Of a DNA stretch of 64,000 nt, positions 9,241 to 17,633 are shown in pieces; within the stretch, counting starts at the first letter, position 1, and every line of letters begins with the position of its first letter. The notes beneath the pieces are model-generated. The model was not told the DNA's origin, made no database searches, and saw only the letters and a program-made list of their open reading frames with translations. The DNA is from Lachnospiraceae bacterium. Lineage in GTDB: Bacteria; Bacillota; Clostridia; Lachnospirales; Lachnospiraceae. Position numbers and translations under genes: made by a program. The stretch covers positions 1 through 64,000 of the forward strand of contig JAFQLS010000010.1 of NCBI GenBank assembly GCA_017396555.1, written 5' to 3'.

Positions 9241-9906
9241 TTAAGCGTTAACTCTCTTCTTTGAAGCAACGAAAGCTACTGCTGCAACTGCTGCGATAAC
9301 TAAAACTGCTGTAGAAGCTGCATCACCTGTTACTGGTGTAGCATCTTTACCATCAGATGTAGCTGCTGTTGTATCTTCTTCTGCTGGAGCATCTGTTGCA
9401 TCTTCTGCTGGAGCATCTGTTTCTTCTTCAGCTGCTGCTGGTACCCATGTAGCTGCGTCAGCTGCTGCTTCTGTAAGGATTCCCTTAATTTCTTCTGGGT
9501 CTTTTCCTTCGCCTTCAGCATCTGCTCTGTTACAATCAACGTTAACTGTTACACCTGCACCTGTAGCTGTGTACTGATATCTAGCTGTTGAAGCTGGGTT
9601 ATACCAGAATGTTACATCTGTAGCTTCTGCAACTGTGATACCATAGTTGTTAGACATTCCGTCTGGAGTCCAAGCACCATTAACGATGATCTTGAACATA
9701 TAGTCACCAGCTTCAAGATTTGTTGTGAAAGAGTAGATTCCATCTCCATCTTCATCTGTGAACTTAGAGTTCATGTCTGTAGCATTCCAATCATTCATTG
9801 AACCAGCTAATGTGATGATATCATCAGCATATGCAGAGATACCCATAGCAAGTGTCATAACTGCTGTTGTTGCAATAGCAACTAATTTCTTCATTGTCTT
9901 CTTCAT
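9241..9906 (-). CDS. Secreted, surface-anchored protein with one starch-binding-like (X25/SusE-type) domain
   Basis: A 221-residue precursor. Residues 1-27 are a signal peptide. About residues 30-118 (ITLAGSMNDWN..., DGIYSFTTNLEAGDYMFKI) match the beta-sandwich modules attached to pullulanases and amylases, which hold alpha-glucans. A Pro/Ala/Asp/Thr-rich linker follows, then TPVTGD, a hydrophobic stretch and a KKR tail, the layout of a sortase or membrane anchor signal with a non-LPXTG motif. There is no catalytic domain, so it is probably a glucan-binding accessory. It has its own promoter (9967-9995) and terminator. Its C-terminus closely resembles that of the 585-residue protein at 11347-13104. 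Confidence 0.8.
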   Translation of the reverse strand: MKKTMKKLVAIATTAVMTLAMGISAYADDIITLAGSMNDWNATDMNSKFTDEDGDGIYSFTTNLEAGDYMFKIIVNGAWTPDGMSNNYGITVAEATDVTFWYNPASTARYQYTATGAGVTVNVDCNRADAEGEGKDPEEIKGILTEAAADAATWVPAAAEEETDAPAEDATDAPAEEDTTAATSDGKDATPVTGDAASTAVLVIAAVAAVAFVASKKRVNA

Positions 9907-9938
9907 AAAACAAATCCGTCCCTTCTAAAATTTTTATT

Positions 9939-9958
9939 AATTGACATTAGTATCAATT
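9939..9958 (-). promoter_or_regulatory. Inverted repeat in the 5' leader of the surface protein gene
   Basis: AATTGA and TCAATT flank an eight-base loop, just inside the transcript expected from the promoter at 9967-9995. It may form a stabilising 5' hairpin or serve as an operator. The sequence does not decide between these. Confidence 0.35.
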
Positions 9959-9966
9959 CTTTAAGT

Positions 9967-9995
9967 ATTATATAACAATATATGTTATTTGGCAA
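9967..9995 (-). promoter_or_regulatory. Strong promoter with a palindrome in its spacer
   Basis: On the minus strand TTGCCA (complement of 9990-9995) and TATAAT (complement of 9967-9972) are 17 bases apart. The spacer contains the inverted repeat ATAACA-N5-TGTTAT (9972-9988). Its position between -35 and -10 is where a repressor would block polymerase. It drives the 221-residue surface protein gene. Confidence 0.6.
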
Positions 9996-10067
9996 GTGTT
10001 TTTTTGTAAAAAACGTATAGGGCATTTTTCATTTATAATGATTTTATGTTTAATTTTACTAATATAA

Positions 10068-11024
10068 CTATTTTATATTGTATTCCAAATAAAGTTGTGC
10101 ACGTAACACATTATCCATTAATATATCCATTAATTCTATATCTCTCCCAGATTCTTTCACTCTAATAATTAAGGTTGCCAATCTGTCTTCTCCTTCTTCT
10201 CTTCCTTCTTCTCTTCCTTCTCCCCTTGCCTCATCCATCAAATCCTTAATTCCTTTGCACATATCCTTATCCTCTCCTTCTTCTGTTATTCTTATATCTG
10301 CTTTAACACACTCATTAAGTAGAATTACTGCATCTCTACTAAATCTGTTTTCTTCATTACCTTCCGCATTCAAATATCTTCTGCGTATTTCTTCTTTATC
10401 TTCTGAATAATTAATAAAATTAAGAACTTTACCTAATTCTGTCTTGAATTTGCCAAAATCTTCTATGTCATTAGGAACTATCAAATTAAGCTTATAATCC
10501 GATACATATTCCAATATCTCAGAATTATCAGTATCCAACATCTCATGAAGACTTCTTGCTCCATCCCATTTACCTGAGTTCCAATATATTGTTATAGTAA
10601 CAACCGGCATTAGTTTATCTTCCTTAGTTAAGCCTGACAAGAATTCAACTCCTTCCAAATCTTTCTTTTCTCTATGCTCCTTAACATACCCCTCAACCTG
10701 CGATGCATAATTAAGAGCATCATACAACATATTACGAATAACCATCGCATAATTAACATCCGTCTGATTCTCTATTCCTATAATCATATATGTAACTCCT
10801 TTTGAAGACTTTACAACACATCGTTTAAGAATATCTCGGAGCTTTTGTATTGATGCAACCTTACTATTCCTACCTTCAATTATACCCAATTCTGTAATAT
10901 CCCTCTCCTCAAGTTCATCCTCTTTAATAACCATTTTACCATCAAACAAATAATAATTACACACATCTGCAAACTTATCATTCTGTTTCATATACTTCCT
11001 AGTTATAACGTCAATTTTACCCAA
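10068..11024 (-). CDS. Rpn family PD-(D/E)XK nuclease / putative transposase-like protein
   Basis: A 318-residue protein of the Rpn/YhgA-like group. Family members begin with M-G-K-x-D...T-x-x-Y-M...F-A-D, which this matches, so the TTG at 11024 (AAGGTG upstream) is kept as start. The nuclease core is visible as a hydrophobic strand ending in IGIENQ (about residue 104), the E-x-Q of the PD-(D/E)XK fold, followed by a long helix YAMVIRNMLYDALNY. Related Rpn proteins promote recA-independent recombination. A charged GREEGREEGE repeat lies near the C-terminus, common in the family. It sits between two starch-binding protein genes and has its own promoter. Confidence 0.75.
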   Translation of the reverse strand: MGKIDVITRKYMKQNDKFADVCNYYLFDGKMVIKEDELEERDITELGIIEGRNSKVASIQKLRDILKRCVVKSSKGVTYMIIGIENQTDVNYAMVIRNMLYDALNYASQVEGYVKEHREKKDLEGVEFLSGLTKEDKLMPVVTITIYWNSGKWDGARSLHEMLDTDNSEILEYVSDYKLNLIVPNDIEDFGKFKTELGKVLNFINYSEDKEEIRRRYLNAEGNEENRFSRDAVILLNECVKADIRITEEGEDKDMCKGIKDLMDEARGEGREEGREEGEDRLATLIIRVKESGRDIELMDILMDNVLRAQLYLEYNIK

Positions 11025-11086
11025 TAATCATCTACACCTTTCAAAGTTATATTTATTATTTATAGAATATTCTATTTATTTTTAGT

Positions 11087-11115
11087 ATTATAGCATTTAA
11101 AAACATTTTTGTCTA
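11087..11115 (-). promoter_or_regulatory. Promoter for the Rpn-like gene
   Basis: Minus-strand TAGACA (complement of 11110-11115) and TATAAT (complement of 11087-11092), 17 bases apart, about 60 bases before the TTG start. The rest of the 322-base gap 11025-11346 holds the terminator at 11282-11299 and AT-rich DNA; I see no further gene in it. Confidence 0.55.
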
Positions 11116-11281
11116 CCATTAATATATTTTATTTTCGTTCTGGAAAGTATGAAATATGTATATAAATGCTTCCGGTTCACTTTTCGTTTTTTGTATTTCC
11201 ATACATATTCACACAATAAAATGTATTAGTTTACAAACCAGTTTCCCCTTAGCAAAACGTATTCAACAGTATAAAAAAAGA

Positions 11282-11299
11282 AGAACCCCGAGGGGTTCT
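11282..11299 (-). terminator. Rho-independent terminator after the 585-residue surface protein gene
   Basis: A perfect 8-bp GC-rich stem AGAACCCC/GGGGTTCT with a two-base loop, followed on the minus strand by TCTTTTTTTA, 47 bases past the stop. Confidence 0.85.
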
Positions 11300-11346
11300 C
11301 CTTTAATATTTTAATCAAACTCTATTTACACTGTGTAGAATGTAAA

Positions 11347-13104
11347 TTATGCGTTCTGTCTCTTCTTAGAAGCAACTACTGCTACTACTGCAACCATTCC
11401 TAATAATACTACTGCGATAGGAGCTGCATCACCTGTTGTAGCACCATCAGCCTTTTCAGCTGTTGTTTCTTCTTCATCTTCTGCTTCTGTAGTTTCGTCA
11501 TCAGTTTCTTCATCTCCATTAGGATCTTCTACTGCAACATCACCTACAAGACCATTACCATCATATTCGTATCCAGCTTCTTCAAGAGCTTCAACTGAAT
11601 CGAACATTGTAACACCGTATGTAATCTGTGTATCAGATTCAGCTGTTACATCACCAAGAACGAACCAATACTCACCTGGAGCAAGATCCTTTGTATCTGG
11701 TGTCTGCTCTTTCTTAGCTTCTCCTGCATTAGCCTGCTCGTCTGAAACCATGTTATTAAAGATTACGTTGTAAGCTGGTTCTGCATCAGCATTTGTACAT
11801 ACTGCATACCATGTCTCTGAACCATCTTCTAACTGCATCTCTGAACCTGGCCAAGAACCTGCAAGTTCAGCCCATGATGAGTATGTAAGATATACACCTA
11901 CTTTTTCCCATTCCATACTATTAAGGAAGTGAATCTTTAATAAAGCATCTTCCCAAGCTGAAGCATCTGGAGCTGTTGTTGTTTCTTCTTCTTCACCATC
12001 ATCTGTTGCTTCTGTTGTAGCTGCTGTTGTAACTTCACTTGTTTCAACCTCTTCTTCAACCCAACCTTCTGGAGCTGTTGTAGAACTTGTAAGTGTGTAA
12101 TTAGTATTACCAAATTCATCTGGTTCTGTTGCTAAATCTCCAATTTCAAACCAATATGTTCCTGCTGCTAAATCGTTTGCATTAACTGTTTGAACTGTTC
12201 CATCATTGAAAAGCATACTTGTAACACCATCTGTTGCAAATGAAACATAATACCATCCTGCATTTTCTGTACACTGTGTCATAGCCACACCAGGCCATTC
12301 TGGACAAAGATTACCTTCTGATGTCCATGCCCAATAATTCAAACCGTTCCAACCATCTGCAAGTTTTACATAACATGTTAATGTTCCTGCAGCTGCTGCA
12401 TTCCTAGACTCTTCCTCAGCCACTAATGCATTATATGCTGCTCTAGCTGCTGTTAATGTAGCATAGTTAGTAACATTTGCCTTTTCAGTATCCGAAAGTG
12501 CTGCATATGCTGTTTCAGCTGCTTCGATTTTAGCTCCACTCGCAAGATCTACTGTACCAATAGCATCAATAGCTTCAATACAAAGTTCTGTTGCTGACTT
12601 TAATGATGGATCTGTTGTACTAACTGTTGCAACTGTACCACTGAATGTAATCCAAATTTCTGAAACATTTGTATCATTAAGCGCTGCTAATAAAGTTGGA
12701 TCAGCATTTGCAACCTGTACAAGATCTGCAGTTGTAGCAGTATACTTAATTAACTGCATACCTGTATTATCATTCTGAGTATATGTTGCCGAATAAGTTG
12801 CCTTACCTTCTGTAAGTATAAGAGTATTAACGTCAGTCCAACCACCACTACCATTATCTTCTCCTGTCATTTCTCCCCAAGCAGATGTAAGCGAACCCAT
12901 ATTAACAGTTTCTGCTGTTATTGAAAGTCCACCCCAAGCCTGAAAAGCAAGACCTGCGTACGCTGACACATCATCATCACAAATAATATGAAGTGTCATA
13001 TTTCCTTCTGCTGCCACTGCATCTACAGAAGGTGTTACCATCATAGCTAATGCCATAGCGCCTGCTACAACTGAAGCTACGATCTTCTTAATAGATTTTC
13101 TCAT
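11347..13104 (-). CDS. Secreted, surface-anchored protein with two CBM26-like starch-binding modules
   Basis: A 585-residue precursor with a signal peptide (1-32). An N-terminal beta-rich region (about 35-165) is followed by a helical FIVAR-like segment (about 170-225, ALSDTEKANVTNYATL). Two CBM26-type starch-binding modules follow: one near 237-335 (GWNGLNYWAWTSEG...WPG, AAGTYWFEIGD) and one near 385-490 (WPGSEMQLEDGSETWYAVC). Thr/Glu-rich linkers separate them. The C-terminus GATTGD, hydrophobic segment and SKKRQNA tail parallels the 221-residue protein at 9241-9906. No catalytic domain is present, so it probably tethers starch to the cell surface for amylases encoded elsewhere. It has its own promoter and terminator. 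Confidence 0.82.
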   Translation of the reverse strand: MRKSIKKIVASVVAGAMALAMMVTPSVDAVAAEGNMTLHIICDDDVSAYAGLAFQAWGGLSITAETVNMGSLTSAWGEMTGEDNGSGGWTDVNTLILTEGKATYSATYTQNDNTGMQLIKYTATTADLVQVANADPTLLAALNDTNVSEIWITFSGTVATVSTTDPSLKSATELCIEAIDAIGTVDLASGAKIEAAETAYAALSDTEKANVTNYATLTAARAAYNALVAEEESRNAAAAGTLTCYVKLADGWNGLNYWAWTSEGNLCPEWPGVAMTQCTENAGWYYVSFATDGVTSMLFNDGTVQTVNANDLAAGTYWFEIGDLATEPDEFGNTNYTLTSSTTAPEGWVEEEVETSEVTTAATTEATDDGEEEETTTAPDASAWEDALLKIHFLNSMEWEKVGVYLTYSSWAELAGSWPGSEMQLEDGSETWYAVCTNADAEPAYNVIFNNMVSDEQANAGEAKKEQTPDTKDLAPGEYWFVLGDVTAESDTQITYGVTMFDSVEALEEAGYEYDGNGLVGDVAVEDPNGDEETDDETTEAEDEEETTAEKADGATTGDAAPIAVVLLGMVAVVAVVASKKRQNA

Positions 13105-13153
13105 TTTTCAAATCCATCCCTTTCTTAATATTTTGTTTTTCCTTTAGTTCCTA

Positions 13154-13173
13154 TCGACGTCTACACACATCGA
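13154..13173 (-). promoter_or_regulatory. Hairpin in the 5' leader of the 585-residue surface protein gene
   Basis: On the minus strand TCGATGT and ACGTCGA (one G-U pair) enclose a six-base loop about ten bases after the expected transcription start. A 5' stabilising stem is the simplest reading. Confidence 0.35.
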
Positions 13174-13188
13174 CCTTTTAACCCTTAT

Positions 13189-13216
13189 ATTATAGCATAA
13201 TGATACAATTTTGCAA
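13189..13216 (-). promoter_or_regulatory. Promoter for the 585-residue surface protein gene
   Basis: Minus-strand TTGCAA (complement of 13211-13216) and TATAAT (complement of 13189-13194) are 16 bases apart, leaving a leader of about 78 bases. Confidence 0.6.
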
Positions 13217-13299
13217 TACCATTTTATCTATTTTCTTCATTTTATACAAACAAACTCTTCTTTTTTTGTACACTTTTCACAATTTAGCTTTATAAATCG

Positions 13300-14376
13300 C
13301 TAAATCCAGTCGGTTTCTACCTTTAATTTTGCATTTTCCTCCATTAATTTCTTAATCAGTTTATCTTTTTCCTCATTTTCTTTTGTCAACCTAGCATACT
13401 CTGTCTTTGTCTGCTTATACTCTAACTTTGTCTGCTCATACTCTAACTTTGTCTGCTCATACTCTAACTTTGTCTGCTCATACTCTAACTTTGTCTGCTC
13501 ATACTCTGTCTTTGCCTGCTCCAAACTTTCCTTTGCAGCTTTATACTTTTCTTCAATATTTCCAAGCATAGTAAGTTTTTTCTCATTTTCCATTTGTCTT
13601 CTGTCTATTTCAGCATACTTTCTATCCAAATCTTCATATTCAAGAATTAATGATTCATCCATTTCTTCTATAACCTCCAATTGTTCGTATTCTGAATACA
13701 GGTGATTATACAATTTTTTCGTCAACTGCATTAATCGTCCAACATCACTTCCTGTGATATTTCCTACCTCATAATTTTTCTGTATACTCCCTATTATATC
13801 CTTTCGAACAAGGTTTTTCAATGCATTTAGATTTTCTTCTGTACGTTCTTTCTTAAGCAGTTCTCTAAGTTTTAGTAATTCAAATGGTATCAGTATTATT
13901 AGCTTCATATTATTTATTTCTTCAATCGAGTGTTCCTGATATTTGAATGTTTTAACTTTATATTCAAACTTTCCCTGCTCTTTAAAGTTTAGTACAAGTT
14001 TGTATGTATCTGGTACATTTTTAGCATCACCAAAATAGATAATCTTAGGCACGGGAAAAACAAGTTCCTCCTCATATTTCCTATATTGAACACTATGCCC
14101 ATAACTATAATTAAACACTCTCATAACTATATCATCATCTGTATACATCTGCGCTTCTATATGGTAACTATCACATCCATTAACTGTTATTATCGTATCT
14201 GCCAGTGTTTTCCTAAGATCATCATCCACCATTTCTGTCCAATGATATGTAATAACACTATCAAGCGGGTAATCTGTATCAAACAATCCATTAATCAAAT
14301 TAATTACACTCTTATTAGACAAGGTTAGTATCTTTTTGAAAATCCTATCATAAATTTCACGAATTTTAATACTCAT
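13300..14376 (-). CDS. PD-(D/E)XK (Rpn/YhgA-like) nuclease with a repeat-built coiled-coil tail
   Basis: About 358 residues. The N-terminal 150 residues resemble the PDDEXK family of putative transposases/nucleases: an acidic strand (ADTIITVN), then YHIEAQMYTDDD with the E-x-Q pair, then a helix with YGHSVQYR. The C-terminal third is a long charged coiled coil containing tandem EYEQTKL heptads (near residues 290-330). The start is the ATG at 14376 with GGAGG just upstream; an ATG seven codons earlier has no ribosome site. It has its own promoter. Function is unknown; recombination-linked DNA cleavage is the family inference. It is the second such gene within 5 kb. Confidence 0.7.
   Translation of the reverse strand: MSIKIREIYDRIFKKILTLSNKSVINLINGLFDTDYPLDSVITYHWTEMVDDDLRKTLADTIITVNGCDSYHIEAQMYTDDDIVMRVFNYSYGHSVQYRKYEEELVFPVPKIIYFGDAKNVPDTYKLVLNFKEQGKFEYKVKTFKYQEHSIEEINNMKLIILIPFELLKLRELLKKERTEENLNALKNLVRKDIIGSIQKNYEVGNITGSDVGRLMQLTKKLYNHLYSEYEQLEVIEEMDESLILEYEDLDRKYAEIDRRQMENEKKLTMLGNIEEKYKAAKESLEQAKTEYEQTKLEYEQTKLEYEQTKLEYEQTKLEYKQTKTEYARLTKENEEKDKLIKKLMEENAKLKVETDWI
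13412..13516 (-). repeat. In-frame 21-bp tandem repeat (five units)
   Basis: Units start at 13412, 13433, 13454, 13475 and 13496; the middle three are identical. Each encodes one heptad (E-Y-E-Q-T-K-L) of the coiled-coil tail. Because the unit is a multiple of three, copy-number changes would lengthen or shorten the coil without a frameshift. Confidence 0.9.
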
Positions 14377-14402
14377 TTTCCTCCATTCCGCATGCATTAT
14401 TA

Positions 14403-14430
14403 TTAGTATACTATTTGTATAATATACTAA
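14403..14430 (-). promoter_or_regulatory. Inverted repeat overlapping the -10 of the nuclease gene promoter
   Basis: TTAGTATA (14403-14410) and TATACTAA (14423-14430) form a perfect 8-bp inverted repeat around the -10. It could be an operator for self-repression or only an AT-rich coincidence. Confidence 0.4.
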
Positions 14431-14447
14431 ATCTTCATTTTTGTCAA
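14419..14447 (-). promoter_or_regulatory. Promoter for the coiled-coil nuclease gene
   Basis: Minus-strand TTGACA (complement of 14442-14447) and TATTAT (complement of 14419-14424), 17 bases apart. The leader is about 35 bases. Confidence 0.65.
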
Positions 14448-14498
14448 CACCAAAAATATATTTGTTGTATACTTCACAAATTCTTCACAAAACCCCAA

Positions 14499-14527
14499 TT
14501 GTTATTTTCTATATAATATGTTATACT
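14499..14527 (+). promoter_or_regulatory. Promoter for the orphan membrane protein gene
   Basis: TTGTTA (14499-14504) and TATACT (14522-14527) are 17 bases apart, divergent from the nuclease promoter. Confidence 0.45.
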
Positions 14528-14585
14528 CATCTTTATTGAAAGATTAACATATAATTGGATGGACAATTATAGAACGGAGGCACTA

Positions 14586-15335
14586 ATGAGTGAAGTTAAT
14601 GGTGAAAACCGACTCGGCGATGCCGAAGAGGTCAAAAAAGGACGTTTGGATGCAGATGCCGATATTTATCAAAATAGAGAAACACTAACACCTACCGAGA
14701 ACATTAAAAGATTATCAAAAAAGGATCGTTGGTATTATTTTAAGGACTACTATCTCAAAGCAATAATTATTGTTACTTGTTTCTTACTTGTTACTATTTA
14801 TGTATTCTATACTTTGGCAAAGAACAAGGAAGACGAAGAATTATTTGTGGGATATGTTGACTGTCTTTATGACACACTGGCTGCCGATACTATTTTGGAA
14901 GAATTTGCAGAACATATTGATATGAGATATACCAATGATGATTTTGCAGCTGATAGCTTTTTTTCTACCTGGACAGATAATCAATGGCTTACCGATTATG
15001 TTGACAGAGGCCAACTGGATGTTCTTATTCTTGACGAACAAATGTACAAGGCTTATGCTGCGAGAAATGTATTTCTTGATTTAAGCAAATATATCAATGT
15101 AGAAGAATACTCAGATTACATTGTTTATGCTCCTAACTACGAGGGCAAGGACACACCAACAGCCTTCCAGTGTGATTCAATAAAAATTTATTCAACTCAA
15201 ACAGGAGAAGAGGTCCCTGCATATATTGCTGTATTGCAAAAATCTTCGCAAATCGAACGTGGTGTTGAATATTTAAAATTTGCAACTACATTCGAATATG
15301 AATATGAAACCGAAGAAACTTCTGAAAAGAAATAA
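14586..15335 (+). CDS. Single-pass membrane protein of unknown function
   Basis: About 249 residues, not recognised. The ATG at 14586 has CGGAGG five bases upstream; an ATG nine codons earlier lacks a site. A charged cytoplasmic N-terminus of about 60 residues precedes one membrane helix (about 61-81, AIIIVTCFLLVTIYVFYTL), then an acidic exported domain. That domain has features of a periplasmic-binding-like fold (VDCLYDTLAADTILEEFAEH, LDVLILDEQMYKAYA). It resembles no enzyme I can name. It is monocistronic, with its own promoter and a strong terminator. Its partner is not evident; the adjacent GH13 lipoprotein operon is convergent. Confidence 0.75.
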   Translation: MSEVNGENRLGDAEEVKKGRLDADADIYQNRETLTPTENIKRLSKKDRWYYFKDYYLKAIIIVTCFLLVTIYVFYTLAKNKEDEELFVGYVDCLYDTLAADTILEEFAEHIDMRYTNDDFAADSFFSTWTDNQWLTDYVDRGQLDVLILDEQMYKAYAARNVFLDLSKYINVEEYSDYIVYAPNYEGKDTPTAFQCDSIKIYSTQTGEEVPAYIAVLQKSSQIERGVEYLKFATTFEYEYETEETSEKK

Positions 15336-15352
15336 TCTTTAACAAAATTTTA

Positions 15353-15396
15353 GCCGAGGTCACGACACATTGTCGATACCTCGGCTTTATTTTTTA
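15353..15396 (+). terminator. Rho-independent terminator, plus strand
   Basis: GCCGAGGT/ACCTCGGC (8 bp) with an inner CGACA/TGTCG stem, followed by TTTATTTTTT. It ends the orphan membrane gene and may also serve the convergent GH13 operon. Confidence 0.85.
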
Positions 15397-15405
15397 ATAT
15401 AATAA

Positions 15406-17046
15406 TTATTTAAGTATTGCAATTGAATGAGCTGGCATTGTTAACTTCTCTCCATCAAGAGTTGCCGTCTGTACACTATTTGCCGCTACAGTATCTTTCA
15501 CCTTTGAATATCCGTTTGACTTAGGTATAGTTACTACCTGATCTTTATTTGTAGTATTCATAACAATAATAATAGAGCTGTCGTTATAAGTTTTCTTCAT
15601 AACACACGCATTAATATTATCTGTTTCTATAAGTTCAACTTCACCACGTGCAATTTCAGGATATTTATTTCTAAGTCTTATAGTTTTTCTTGCATAATTG
15701 AAAATTGATTCCGGATCTTTAATCTGTTCTTCTACAGAAGCAAATTTATTAATTACCATATCAGCCTGCATTGCTCCAGGTCCATTAGTTATACCAGTTG
15801 TATTTGTTGATGACCATGGCATTGGAGCTCTCTTGTTCTGGTCGATACCGCTTCCGCCAAGACCAACTTCATCACCATAATATAAGAAGGTACTACCATT
15901 CATCATATGAAGCATACCAATAGCCATCTTAATTTTACCGGCATCGTATGCATAACCAGGTGCAATTCTGTCAACGTCATGATTACTAATAAATGGTGCC
16001 ATAATATAGTCTTCATTATATGCCTTTTCAGCTTCAATTGTTGCTACATATTTCTTACCCCAGTTAGCCGCTGCTGTATCTGACAACTTACCATTAATTG
16101 TCTGTGCTATATAACCTGTACTTGTAGCCATATCGAAATCGAATGTACTGTCAATTCCACTTTCAAGATATTTAGCATAAAGACCAATTCCGTCATATAC
16201 TTCACCAACTATATATGCATCTTCCTTGTATCCCTTAACATAGTCGTTAAACCATTTAAGAACTTCAATATTGTATGCATCCTGTCCATCTTGGAAATGC
16301 TTAACAGCATCAAGTCTGAATCCGCCAACTCCAAGGTCTAACCAGAATTTTGAAATTTCTTCAAATTCTTTTCTTACATCTTCATTTTCAAGATTAAGGT
16401 CTGGCATTTCGCTAACAAATACACATTCATACCACCAATCCATTGTTCCAGGAACCTTTGCATATGCACCTGTTGCAGGTTTACCTTTAGCAAAATGATA
16501 GTAATCAACATATTTACATTCTGATGGGTCTGGTTCTTGTCCTTCTTCCAATCCAGCAAGATACTCTGAAGCAGTTGTAAACCATTCATGCTTATCTGAA
16601 CTATGGTTCATTACTAAGTCAATAATTAACTTAATTCCTCTCTTATCACACTCTTCAACAAGCTTCTTGAAATCATCAAGTGTACCATACTGCTTGTCGA
16701 TACTGTAATAATCCATTACATCATACTTATGATATGAATTTGCCTGATGAATAGGCATAAGCCACATACCGTTACATTCAAGGTCTGTAGTTGTCTCTGG
16801 GTTACCATCATTAATATAATCAAGTTTCTCGATAAGACCCGGAATATCACCTATTCCATCTCCGTCACTATCATAAAATGAATATACAAATACTTCATAA
16901 TATGTACGATAATTATCATCAATGATGTTTACTGCATTTTCATTTTCAGGCTCTTCCTTCTTATCTCCACCGCTACATCCAACGAGTGCTGTGATACCAA
17001 GAGCAAGAACTAATACTAATGCAAGCATTTTTTTTACTTTGTTCAT
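15406..17046 (-). CDS. GH13 alpha-amylase family lipoprotein
   Basis: A 546-residue lipoprotein: signal peptide with lipobox LVGC (Cys near residue 24), then a GH13 barrel. Conserved regions are DGIGDIPGLIEKLDY, VMNHSSDKHEWF, GFRLDAVKHF (nucleophile Asp), IVGEVYDG (acid/base Glu), and FISNHDVDR (third Asp). A C-terminal beta domain follows. The family hydrolyses or transfers alpha-glucosidic bonds; the membrane-tethered form suggests cleavage of maltodextrins outside the cell. A Ca-binding-like DSDGDGIGDI lies near residue 58. It is the last gene of the operon that begins with the PurF-like gene, two bases after the 193-residue membrane protein. Confidence 0.93.
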   Translation of the reverse strand: MNKVKKMLALVLVLALGITALVGCSGGDKKEEPENENAVNIIDDNYRTYYEVFVYSFYDSDGDGIGDIPGLIEKLDYINDGNPETTTDLECNGMWLMPIHQANSYHKYDVMDYYSIDKQYGTLDDFKKLVEECDKRGIKLIIDLVMNHSSDKHEWFTTASEYLAGLEEGQEPDPSECKYVDYYHFAKGKPATGAYAKVPGTMDWWYECVFVSEMPDLNLENEDVRKEFEEISKFWLDLGVGGFRLDAVKHFQDGQDAYNIEVLKWFNDYVKGYKEDAYIVGEVYDGIGLYAKYLESGIDSTFDFDMATSTGYIAQTINGKLSDTAAANWGKKYVATIEAEKAYNEDYIMAPFISNHDVDRIAPGYAYDAGKIKMAIGMLHMMNGSTFLYYGDEVGLGGSGIDQNKRAPMPWSSTNTTGITNGPGAMQADMVINKFASVEEQIKDPESIFNYARKTIRLRNKYPEIARGEVELIETDNINACVMKKTYNDSSIIIVMNTTNKDQVVTIPKSNGYSKVKDTVAANSVQTATLDGEKLTMPAHSIAILK

Positions 17047-17047
17047 T

Positions 17048-17629
17048 TTACCTCTCTCCTTTGCTTTTTAATCTATTATTTCTCTTTAATTCAGAGTAAA
17101 TAATCGCTACCTGTGTTACATATACAGCCATTACAATACCGGATATAATATTTGCAATAGCCATTACAAGATACATTTCTCCAACAACAAGAATCAATGA
17201 CAAATATTCCATAAAGCTACACAAGACTCTTATTCTCCATATATACATTATACGTTTCGTCTTTAGCTCCACCGAAAAGCTTTCTTCTACCGTTTTAACT
17301 CCTTTATATATAGAATACGTTGTGTAAATACCTAATAACATAGATATAAATGTGCAAAGCAGTCTTACATCTATATTAACAACAGGTATTACAAGACCTT
17401 CAATTATTCCATATAAATCTCCCATATATATCGCATATGAAAACAAACAAAACGGAATCATATACAACTTATCTTTTTTATAGGTTAGACATTTTTCCTG
17501 CTCTGCCTTCATACCAAAGAATAGAAAAACATACCCTATAAAATCAGGAATAAGCCCAATTCTATAACTGCCTGCTCCTAAATTCAATTCAAACAATATT
17601 AAAAGCAAGCCTATAATAATTCTTAACAT
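17048..17629 (-). CDS. Multi-pass membrane protein of unknown function
   Basis: A 193-residue protein with about five or six hydrophobic segments and a basic C-terminal tail (RNNRLKSKGER). I do not recognise the family. It starts four bases after the deoC stop and ends two bases before the GH13 lipoprotein gene, so it is certainly in the same transcript. The GLIPDFIGYVFLFFGMKAEQ segment near the N-terminus resembles small Clostridial integral membrane proteins of no assigned role. Confidence 0.7.
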   Translation of the reverse strand: MLRIIIGLLLILFELNLGAGSYRIGLIPDFIGYVFLFFGMKAEQEKCLTYKKDKLYMIPFCLFSYAIYMGDLYGIIEGLVIPVVNIDVRLLCTFISMLLGIYTTYSIYKGVKTVEESFSVELKTKRIMYIWRIRVLCSFMEYLSLILVVGEMYLVMAIANIISGIVMAVYVTQVAIIYSELKRNNRLKSKGER

Positions 17630-17633
17630 ATCA

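Noticed and set aside
9330..9539. Gln-rich minus-strand open frame inside the 221-residue surface protein gene
   Set aside because: Alternate frame of a repetitive Ala/Glu/Thr linker; no ribosome site.
11116..11281. A gene in the gap before the 585-residue protein terminator
   Set aside because: AT-rich with weak inverted ATATGTAT/ATACATAT sequence only; no frame with a start signal.
13412..13516. Short regular repeats that could suggest a CRISPR array
   Set aside because: Units are 21 bp and contiguous with no spacers, in frame within a coiled-coil gene.
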